Assembly: GCA_007125745.1 (NCBI GenBank)
Contig: SLCQ01000177.1
Span: 1 to 34,146 of the forward strand
Direction of reading: 5' to 3'
Origin: Nitrincola sp.
Lineage (GTDB): Bacteria > Pseudomonadota > Gammaproteobacteria > Pseudomonadales > Balneatricaceae
Length of the DNA stretch: 34,146 nucleotides
Shown here in pieces: positions 22,863 through 30,732 of the stretch (the stretch's first letter is position 1; every line of letters begins with the position of its first letter). The position numbers and the translations under genes were made by a program. The notes beneath the pieces were generated by a model. The model ran no database searches. It was not told the DNA's origin and worked only from the letters and a program-made list of their open reading frames with translations.

Positions 22863-22879
22863 CAGCAAGGTAACTGATC

Positions 22880-25800
22880 ATGACGATTCGCGTTGCACTG
22901 AAGCACACCACTCGCTACGACTTTGACAAGCCGGTTGGCGTATCACCTCACTTAATTCGCTTAAGACCCGCTCCACATTGTCGAACGCCCATTGATGCAT
23001 ACTCACTCAAGGTGTCAGGGGGTGAATACTTTATCAATTGGCAACAGGATCCTTTTGGAAACCACTTGGCCAGGCTGGTGTTTCCGGAAAAGATCGATCA
23101 TTTAGAGGTGAGTGTAGAACTGCTTGCTCCAATGACAGTTATCAACCCTTTTGACTTCTTTGTTGAAGACTATGCTGAAAAGTTTCCTTTTAGCTACACA
23201 GATGGGCTGAAGAAAGAACTCGCACCCTATCTCGAAATTACCGAAAATGGCCCTTTACTCACCAAATGGCTTAAAGGCGTTACACAAAAACCTACGCCGA
23301 TTGTTGATTTTCTGGTTGCAATCAACCAGCGTCTTGAAGAGGATATTGAATACACCATCCGCATGGAACCTGGTGTCCAAACGGCCGAAGAAACACTCAC
23401 TAAACAGTTAGGTTCATGTCGAGATTCTGCTTGGCTAATGGTTCAAGTATTACGCCATCTGGGACTCGCGGCCCGTTTTGTATCCGGATATTTAATTCAG
23501 TTAACCGCCGACGTTAAAGCCCTAGATGGCCCATCAGGGACTGAAACCGACTTTACCGACTTGCATGCCTGGACAGAAGTGTTTATTCCAGGGGCTGGTT
23601 GGGTTGGCCTAGATCCAACATCAGGCTTGTTTGCCGGAGAAGGCCATATACCGCTTGCGGCAACCCCTGACCCATCCAGCGCGGCACCCATTACCGGAGC
23701 AACGGAACCATGTGAGGTCAGCTTTGACTTCAGTATGTCGGTCGCTCGTGTACATGAAGATCCACGGGTTACGAAACCCTATACAGAAGAGGCTTGGGAA
23801 GCGATCAATCAACTTGGCGAACAGGTTGATCAGGTGCTTGATGCTGAAGATCTACGACTCACCATGGGCGGTGAGCCCACCTTTGTGTCCATTGATGATA
23901 TGGACGCGGCAGAATGGACTATCGCCGCTCAAGGCCCCAACAAACGCCGTTTAGCAGAAGTTTTGATGCGACGTTTACGCCCACATTTTGCACCCAACAG
24001 CTTGATTCACTATCAACAGGGTAAGTGGTACCCAGGTGAATCCTTGCCACGTTGGGCGCTCGCTTGCTATTGGCGGAAAGATAACAAGCCCATGTGGCAA
24101 GAGAGTGAATGGCTGGCAGACATGTACAAGGACTATGGCTTCAACCAAAATGATGCCCGCATCTTTACCAAGCACCTGGTTCAGCGTCTGCGTATACACG
24201 ACAAACATATTATTCCTTGCTATGAAGATGCCTATTACTATTTATGGCTTGAACGAAAGCAACCCGTTGATATAGACCTAAGCAAAGAAGATCTCAAATC
24301 AGATGAAAACCGTCGTCGTTTGGCACAGCTTCTAGAGCGGGGCCTCGATGAAATCACAGGCTTTACACTACCACTGAGTCGAGATTTGAAATCAAAGCAC
24401 TGGCGATCAGGTCACTGGCAGGTGCGTCGCCGCCGACTCTATCTGATTCCCGGTGACTCACCCATGGGATATCGATTGCCATTAAATGAACTGCCTCTTG
24501 CAGGAAGAGAGGAGCTTCCTCAACCCGCATCTCTGTTTGAACTGAAACCACCGCTTCCCGATATGCATGGGGAAATTGCCAGCCGCTACAGCGCCTTACA
24601 GCAATCGTTCAACACGACCGCCATGAGTGATGACAAGCATCAGAATCTTCAGAAACAACAACTCGATGATTCAAGCGATAGCGTCCTACATACAGCATTA
24701 TGTGTTGAGCCGCGTGAAGGAAAACTCTTTGTCTTCCTCCCCCCGCTAGCAGAGCTTGAACACTATTTAGAGCTGTTAGTGCATATTGAAAACACGGCTA
24801 AGGCGCTACAGATGCCGGTCTGTTTAGAAGGCTATCCACCGCCCTCGGATACTCGAATTGAAAAATTTATGATCACGCCCGATCCCGGGGTGATTGAAGT
24901 GAACATCATGCCATCAAAAAGCTGGCAAGACTTGGTCAACACGACGACACGACTGTATGAAGAAGCACGACTGTCTCGTTTAGGGACAGAAAAGTTTATG
25001 CTTGATGGTCGTCATACAGGTACAGGCGGTGGTAATCATGTGACATTGGGTGGTGCTACGCCTGCTGATTCACCTTTTTTACGTCGCCCCAGCTTATTAA
25101 CCAGCATGATTACTTACTGGCAACATCACCCTAGCTTGTCTTTTTTATTCGCTGGCATGTTTCTAGGGCCTACCAGTCAAGCACCTCGAATTGATGAAGC
25201 CCGCCATGAAGCCTTGTATGAGTTGGAAATTGCGATTCAACAAATGCCTTTAGGCGAAGTACCGCAACCCTGGATGGTCGATCGTTTATTAAGAAACCTG
25301 TTGACCGATATTACTGGGAACACACACCGCGCTGAGTTTTGTATCGATAAACTTTTCTCACCTGACTCAGCCACAGGACGACTCGGGCTACTTGAGTTAC
25401 GAGGCTTTGAGATGCCTCCACATGCTCGAATGAGCTTGATGCAACAGCTGTTGATTCGCGCCCTTGTTGCGCGCTTTACCCGATCACCCTATCGCAAGAA
25501 ACTGGTACGTTGGGGTACACAACTGCATGACCGCTGGATGCTACCGCATTATTTGTGGAAGGACCTGCTGGATATACTTGATGATCTTCGTAGTTTTGGT
25601 TTTGACTTTAACCCTGAGTGGTTTGAACCTTTTCTCGAGTTCCGCTTCCCACAATATGGCGAGGTGATCTATGATCAGGTTCGCATTGAATTACGCCAGG
25701 CCATTGAGCCCTGGCATGTGTTAGGTGAGGAAGTGAGTGGCGGAGGAACGGCACGATACGTAGATTCTTCTGTTGAGCGCCTTCAGGTGAAACTCTTTGG

Positions 25801-26212
25801 CTACAACCCTGAGCGCCATGTTTTAACCTGTAATGGCAGGCGAGTACCTTTACAGCCGACAGGCGTCAACTCTGAAGCGGTCGCCGGTATTCGCTATCGT
25901 GCTTGGCAACCACCATCGGCACTTCACCCACTGATACCGGTTCATGCACCCTTAACGTTTGACCTGGTTGATACTTGGAATCAACGTTCATTAGGGGGGT
26001 GTACTTATCATGTTTCTCATCCAGCAGGACGGAATTACGAAACCTTCCCAGTCAATGCCAATGAAGCTGAAGCCAGGCGTTTATCGCGCTTCTGGGCTCA
26101 TGGTCATACACAAGGAAAACAATACATACCACCAGAGGACATTCCGGGCGAGTACCCTCATACGCTGGACTTACGATTTAACCACAGCAATCCTGGCGAG
26201 TCTGAGATATGA
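22880..26212 (+). CDS. Transglutaminase-like plus DUF2126 (predicted circularly permuted GS-like ligase) protein
   Basis: Bacterial transglutaminase N-terminus (ALKHTTRYDFDKPVGVSPHLIRLRPAP), triad LGSCRDSAW / DLHAWTEV / GLDPTSG; LTMGGEPTFVSIDD and GTGGGNHVTLGGATPADSPFLRRPSLL in the C-terminal part; AAGG SD. Confidence 0.93.
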   Translation: MTIRVALKHTTRYDFDKPVGVSPHLIRLRPAPHCRTPIDAYSLKVSGGEYFINWQQDPFGNHLARLVFPEKIDHLEVSVELLAPMTVINPFDFFVEDYAEKFPFSYTDGLKKELAPYLEITENGPLLTKWLKGVTQKPTPIVDFLVAINQRLEEDIEYTIRMEPGVQTAEETLTKQLGSCRDSAWLMVQVLRHLGLAARFVSGYLIQLTADVKALDGPSGTETDFTDLHAWTEVFIPGAGWVGLDPTSGLFAGEGHIPLAATPDPSSAAPITGATEPCEVSFDFSMSVARVHEDPRVTKPYTEEAWEAINQLGEQVDQVLDAEDLRLTMGGEPTFVSIDDMDAAEWTIAAQGPNKRRLAEVLMRRLRPHFAPNSLIHYQQGKWYPGESLPRWALACYWRKDNKPMWQESEWLADMYKDYGFNQNDARIFTKHLVQRLRIHDKHIIPCYEDAYYYLWLERKQPVDIDLSKEDLKSDENRRRLAQLLERGLDEITGFTLPLSRDLKSKHWRSGHWQVRRRRLYLIPGDSPMGYRLPLNELPLAGREELPQPASLFELKPPLPDMHGEIASRYSALQQSFNTTAMSDDKHQNLQKQQLDDSSDSVLHTALCVEPREGKLFVFLPPLAELEHYLELLVHIENTAKALQMPVCLEGYPPPSDTRIEKFMITPDPGVIEVNIMPSKSWQDLVNTTTRLYEEARLSRLGTEKFMLDGRHTGTGGGNHVTLGGATPADSPFLRRPSLLTSMITYWQHHPSLSFLFAGMFLGPTSQAPRIDEARHEALYELEIAIQQMPLGEVPQPWMVDRLLRNLLTDITGNTHRAEFCIDKLFSPDSATGRLGLLELRGFEMPPHARMSLMQQLLIRALVARFTRSPYRKKLVRWGTQLHDRWMLPHYLWKDLLDILDDLRSFGFDFNPEWFEPFLEFRFPQYGEVIYDQVRIELRQAIEPWHVLGEEVSGGGTARYVDSSVERLQVKLFGYNPERHVLTCNGRRVPLQPTGVNSEAVAGIRYRAWQPPSALHPLIPVHAPLTFDLVDTWNQRSLGGCTYHVSHPAGRNYETFPVNANEAEARRLSRFWAHGHTQGKQYIPPEDIPGEYPHTLDLRFNHSNPGESEI

Positions 26213-26243
26213 TATGGCGTTTTGATCATTGAACAAGGATAAA

Positions 26244-28853
26244 ATGACAGACTTTAGCCTGCTTAGCAGTGAAATGCAGCAACGACTGCTGGCCTATGTG
26301 ACCAGCAGACAGGCATTTGCTGACCCCTCGAATGGATTTGACGAGTTGTTAAGCACCTCTGGAAAGATTCGCTCTCAGTGGCAGCCTGTACTTGAAGAGC
26401 TAGCGAAACTAGACCGAGAAGCTTTACTAAACCGTTGCGAGGAAGCACAAAACCTGCTCCATGAAAATGGTGTCACCTTCAATACCTATGAAGACGACCC
26501 TGGCCAGCTAAGGTCATGGCAGTTGGACAGCTTACCCTACGTTATCAGTACTCAGGACTGGGAGTTTCTTGAAGGTGGACTAATGCAACGCTCTCGATTA
26601 CTGGAAGCGATTGTTGAAGATTTGCATGGTCCAAGATCATTGATAACTCAGGGATTGCTTCCGGCAGAGTTGATTCATAGTTTTCCCGGCTATCTTCTCC
26701 CGGCAGTCAGTGATCAACCCTTAAGAAGGCCCATGTTGATTTTTCATGGGACCGATGTCATACGCAACGCGATGGGAGAGTGGGAGGTACTTTGTGACTG
26801 GACACAGTCGCCCTCAGGAGCTGGCTATGCACTTGAAAACCGAATCACGCTCGCTAGAGCTTTTCCAAATCAATACCGTGAAGCGCCTCTAAAACGTTTA
26901 GCAGGGTTCTTACAAGCACAACACAGAGCGCTAGCATCTTTATGTACCAGCCAACGAGAGCAACCTAATATCGTATTGTTATCACCCGGGTCAGGTAGCC
27001 CAGGTTATTTTGAGCACGCATGGCTTGCCAATTATATGAATTTTTCACTAGTTGAAGGAGCAGACTTGGTCGTACGTGATGGCCAAGTGTCTATGCGAAC
27101 ACTAGGTGGACTCAGGCAAGTAGACGTGATTGTCAGGCACATCAATGATCCTTGGTGTGATCCATTAGAGCTTCGTGGAGACTCATTACTCGGTGTTCCA
27201 GGTTTAATGCAAGCGGCACGAGATGGTGAAGTCGAAATCGCTAATGCTCTGGGCACTGGCATCCTAGAAAACCCAGCTTTAGCGGCATTTTTAGATGAGA
27301 TATGTCAAACCTTGCTCGGCGAGTCGCTTTTAATTAAGCATCGCAAAACGCTATGGGGCGGTGATAGTGAACATCTCTCGCAAATACTCATGTCACCCAA
27401 TACCTGGCTGGTTCGAGATATTACCGAACCAGCCAAAGTGATAAAGCCCGAGGTATTAAACGATGGCGAGAGGCTCCAACTACTCGATAAATTACAATCC
27501 ACACCTTGGCGCTTTGTTGCTCAAGCCAAGTTAAGCGGTGCTACATCACCGATCTATAATAGACGCAAAGATATTTTCGAAGCCAATAACGTCAATTTAC
27601 GATTTTTTAGCTTGATTGAACCTGATCACCTGTTTATCACCCCTGCAGATCGCCGATACCGTATCATGCCTGGGGGGCTAGCCTGGGTTGGCGAGCCTGG
27701 CACCCTGTTAATGGAAAGCAGAACCGTTAAAGATATCTGGGTGATGGCACCTGTACCCCAGCCTCATATCAGCATGCTGAGCCAAGCCAGTGGTCCAATT
27801 GTTGTCACGCGAGACGGTACAGATCTCGCTTGCCGAGTCGCAGACAGTTTATTCTGGATGGGTCGATATGGTGAACGTTTAGATGTACGCTCTCGATTAC
27901 TTCGAGAAACGTTAGGGCGCTTCTTACAGGAAGATCAGTCTGCAGAAGAGAGTGGACTTCTACCCGATCTCTTTACAGCGCTTGAAATTCAACTACCTGA
28001 ATTAGCAATGGAAGAAGAGCGTCTATCCAATATTGAAGACCCCCAACGTCATCAGCAACTCTATCGCAGTTATCGCAATAGTCTACTGGAACTCTTTGAA
28101 GAAAATCACCCTGACGGCATGCCGTGGTTATTTAATCACTTTATCAGAAACTGCCGCTCGGTTCGTGATCATCTAGGTGATGATGCATGGCGTACCGTCA
28201 ACAATTTGCGCCAGCGCTTTAACGACATGCCCAGAACACAAGGCATCATCGTTGGACAACGCCAACTTGAAGGTGTCGTCACCGATCTGGCAGCCTTCTT
28301 TGGCCTATGTAACGAAACCATGCCACACCACTATGGCTGGCGCTTTTTAGATATTGGCCGCTTTATTGAGCGTGTTTTATATACACTGGAGTTGTTAAAG
28401 CTTGCGCTATTAAGTGCTCGACAACCTGGCATTGCGCTTTGTGAGGTCGTCTTAGCGACCACCGACAACTTTACCGTCTATCGTCGACGTTATCGTTCAC
28501 AGCTACACCCCAGCGCTATTCTTGACTTATTATTGTTCGATGAGACCAACCCCCGCTCTATTGGCTATATGTTAAAACGATTGGAAAGACAGATCCGGCG
28601 CTTGCCACAACCAAACCACTCGCCTTATCGTAACCTAGAGTCTAGACTGGTGATTCAGGCAACCAGTGCGTTGCACCTTGTGGATATCGATCGATTAAGC
28701 CAGATAGAGTCGAGTAAAGCATCACAAGTGGTGCTATCAACGCTTCTTGATCAGCTGATAGAGCCCTTATCTGAGTTGACCAATGCCATATCACATAGTC
28801 ACTTTAGTCATGTTGAAGCCCCTGTTCAACTGGTGACTATGCAATCATCATAA
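26244..28853 (+). CDS. Circularly permuted ATP-grasp + alpha-E fusion protein
   Basis: N-terminal DUF404/407-like (SPSGAGYALENR, DSLLGVPGLMQAARDGEVEIANALG) and C-terminal alpha-E (CRVADSLFWMGRYGERLDVRSRLL); ATG 26244 has AAGGA SD (ORF track TTG 26229). Confidence 0.9.
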   Translation: MTDFSLLSSEMQQRLLAYVTSRQAFADPSNGFDELLSTSGKIRSQWQPVLEELAKLDREALLNRCEEAQNLLHENGVTFNTYEDDPGQLRSWQLDSLPYVISTQDWEFLEGGLMQRSRLLEAIVEDLHGPRSLITQGLLPAELIHSFPGYLLPAVSDQPLRRPMLIFHGTDVIRNAMGEWEVLCDWTQSPSGAGYALENRITLARAFPNQYREAPLKRLAGFLQAQHRALASLCTSQREQPNIVLLSPGSGSPGYFEHAWLANYMNFSLVEGADLVVRDGQVSMRTLGGLRQVDVIVRHINDPWCDPLELRGDSLLGVPGLMQAARDGEVEIANALGTGILENPALAAFLDEICQTLLGESLLIKHRKTLWGGDSEHLSQILMSPNTWLVRDITEPAKVIKPEVLNDGERLQLLDKLQSTPWRFVAQAKLSGATSPIYNRRKDIFEANNVNLRFFSLIEPDHLFITPADRRYRIMPGGLAWVGEPGTLLMESRTVKDIWVMAPVPQPHISMLSQASGPIVVTRDGTDLACRVADSLFWMGRYGERLDVRSRLLRETLGRFLQEDQSAEESGLLPDLFTALEIQLPELAMEEERLSNIEDPQRHQQLYRSYRNSLLELFEENHPDGMPWLFNHFIRNCRSVRDHLGDDAWRTVNNLRQRFNDMPRTQGIIVGQRQLEGVVTDLAAFFGLCNETMPHHYGWRFLDIGRFIERVLYTLELLKLALLSARQPGIALCEVVLATTDNFTVYRRRYRSQLHPSAILDLLLFDETNPRSIGYMLKRLERQIRRLPQPNHSPYRNLESRLVIQATSALHLVDIDRLSQIESSKASQVVLSTLLDQLIEPLSELTNAISHSHFSHVEAPVQLVTMQSS

Positions 28854-28866
28854 TGACCATAACACT

Positions 28867-29772
28867 ATGAAATATCACCTTAAACATACTACTCGCTATG
28901 ACTACAGCAGTGATGTAACGCTCAGCCATAACGAGGCACGACTACTACCTCGCAGTCTACCTTGGCAACAAGTGAGCAGTGCTCAGCTGACGATTAACCC
29001 GCAACCGGTTCGTTTACGAGAACGCCTAGATTTTTTCGGAAATAGAGTCAGCTACTTCACCATTCAAGAGTTACATAGCTGTCTTGAAGTAACCTTAGAT
29101 TCTGAAATCACAACCTTGACACGACAAATGCCACCTCAGGGTATCAATATCAGCTGGAATGATGCTGTTGAACGGATGAAATCACAGCGTAGTTTCAATC
29201 CTCTTTTAGAGGATGCACGCTTAATGATGCTGGACTCTGACTTTGTTCAAAGCCACCCTTCATTAATGGAATATGCCAGCCAAGCATTTCAAAAAAATCG
29301 ACCCATTGTCGAAGCAATCCAAACCCTTAATCAGCAGATCTTTACCGATTTTACTTATGACCCTGAACACACAACCATTGCCACACCTGTACTGGATGTT
29401 CTCAATAGTCGGCGAGGAGTGTGCCAAGACTTTGCGCATTTAGCCATTGGTTGCCTTCGCTCAATCGGTCTTCCAGCCCGCTATGTCAGTGGCTATATGG
29501 AGACACTCCCACCTCCAGGACAGCCTAAACTACAAGGTGCAGATGCAACTCATGCATGGTTAGCCGTGGCAATTCCAGACTGGGGTTGGCTGGAAATAGA
29601 CCCTACAAATGGTACTTTGCCGGATGAGCGTTATTTAACCCTAGGCTGGGGGCGTGACTTTGCTGATGTTACCCCACTAAAAGGCGTGATGAATGGCGGT
29701 GGTAAAGACTCGCTTTCTGTTGCTGTCGACGTAACTCCTTTATCCGATAAACATATATTAGAGCTTTTTTAA
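28867..29772 (+). CDS. Transglutaminase family protein
   Basis: LKHTTRYDYSSDVTLSHNEARLLPR; RRGVCQDFAHLAIG, ATHAWLAV, EIDPTNG catalytic motifs. Confidence 0.94.
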   Translation: MKYHLKHTTRYDYSSDVTLSHNEARLLPRSLPWQQVSSAQLTINPQPVRLRERLDFFGNRVSYFTIQELHSCLEVTLDSEITTLTRQMPPQGINISWNDAVERMKSQRSFNPLLEDARLMMLDSDFVQSHPSLMEYASQAFQKNRPIVEAIQTLNQQIFTDFTYDPEHTTIATPVLDVLNSRRGVCQDFAHLAIGCLRSIGLPARYVSGYMETLPPPGQPKLQGADATHAWLAVAIPDWGWLEIDPTNGTLPDERYLTLGWGRDFADVTPLKGVMNGGGKDSLSVAVDVTPLSDKHILELF

Positions 29773-29778
29773 CCTCTT

Positions 29779-30702
29779 ATGCTTTCATCATCGATCGACT
29801 GGCGTGCACGTCTGGCCTTGCTATGCGCCATGGCAATTTGGGGAAGCTCCTTTATTGCATTAAAAATCGCCGTTGACGCCATGCACCCTATGCAGGTGAT
29901 TTTTTTACGAATGTTGATTGGCAGTATGGTCTTTATCGCCATACTCCCCCTATGGAAACGAGGGTTTAATTACCAGAAAGGTGATTGGAAGTGGTTGCTG
30001 GCTATGGCGCTGTTTGAGCCATGTTTGTATTTTATATTTGAAAGCCTTGCTCTGAAATATACGACTGCAGGCCAAGCAGGCATGATCGCCAGTATCTTAC
30101 CGTTAATGGTTGCCATAGGTGCATGGCTATTTTTAAAAGAACGCATTTCAAAATATCAATGGAGTGGCTTTATCATTGCCGTGATTGGCGTAATCTGGAT
30201 GTCATGGGGAAGTGATGTCACCAGCCATGCACCCAACCCTCTACTGGGTAATAGCTTAGAAATGATGGCGATGGTGTGTGCAGTGGGTTATACCCTCGTT
30301 GTAAAGCGTTTAAGCGATCGCTATAGCCCCTTATTTTTAACCGCCTTACAAACCCTAATAGGCACCTTCTTTTTCTTACCTTTAGCACTCTCCAGCCCTA
30401 TTCCAGATTCCATTGAGCTCGAGGTATTCATCTATATTATTTACTTGGGAGTTTTCTCAACCTTAGGTGCTTATGGCCTATACAACTATGCGTTAAGTAA
30501 AGCCCATGCAAGTAAAGTGGCTGGGTATACCAACCTGATCCCAGTTTTCGCTTTACTATTTGCTTATGTGTTTTTAAACGAAGTGCTTAACCTGCAACAG
30601 GGCATTGCTATTTTAGTGGTCTTTGCTGGCATCATGCTAAGTCAGTATAGTCACCGAGGAAGAAAGGTCTTGACCGACATTCCACCAGGAACGGTTCAAT
30701 AA
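29779..30702 (+). CDS. DMT superfamily (EamA) transporter
   Basis: About 10 TM; AIWGSSFIALKIAVD, GYTLVVKRLSDRYSP; starts 7 nt after the transglutaminase stop. Confidence 0.92.
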   Translation: MLSSSIDWRARLALLCAMAIWGSSFIALKIAVDAMHPMQVIFLRMLIGSMVFIAILPLWKRGFNYQKGDWKWLLAMALFEPCLYFIFESLALKYTTAGQAGMIASILPLMVAIGAWLFLKERISKYQWSGFIIAVIGVIWMSWGSDVTSHAPNPLLGNSLEMMAMVCAVGYTLVVKRLSDRYSPLFLTALQTLIGTFFFLPLALSSPIPDSIELEVFIYIIYLGVFSTLGAYGLYNYALSKAHASKVAGYTNLIPVFALLFAYVFLNEVLNLQQGIAILVVFAGIMLSQYSHRGRKVLTDIPPGTVQ

Positions 30703-30732
30703 AGAGTCAATAGGAAGCCGACGTATAGCCGG

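Noticed and set aside
22806-22870. H-type pseudoknot riboswitch in the DUF2126 leader
   Set aside because: The arms have pseudoknot order, but there is no linker between the 3' arms to span a 10-bp stem, and the predicted sigma-54 start (about 22838) leaves the left arms untranscribed. Kept only as inverted repeats
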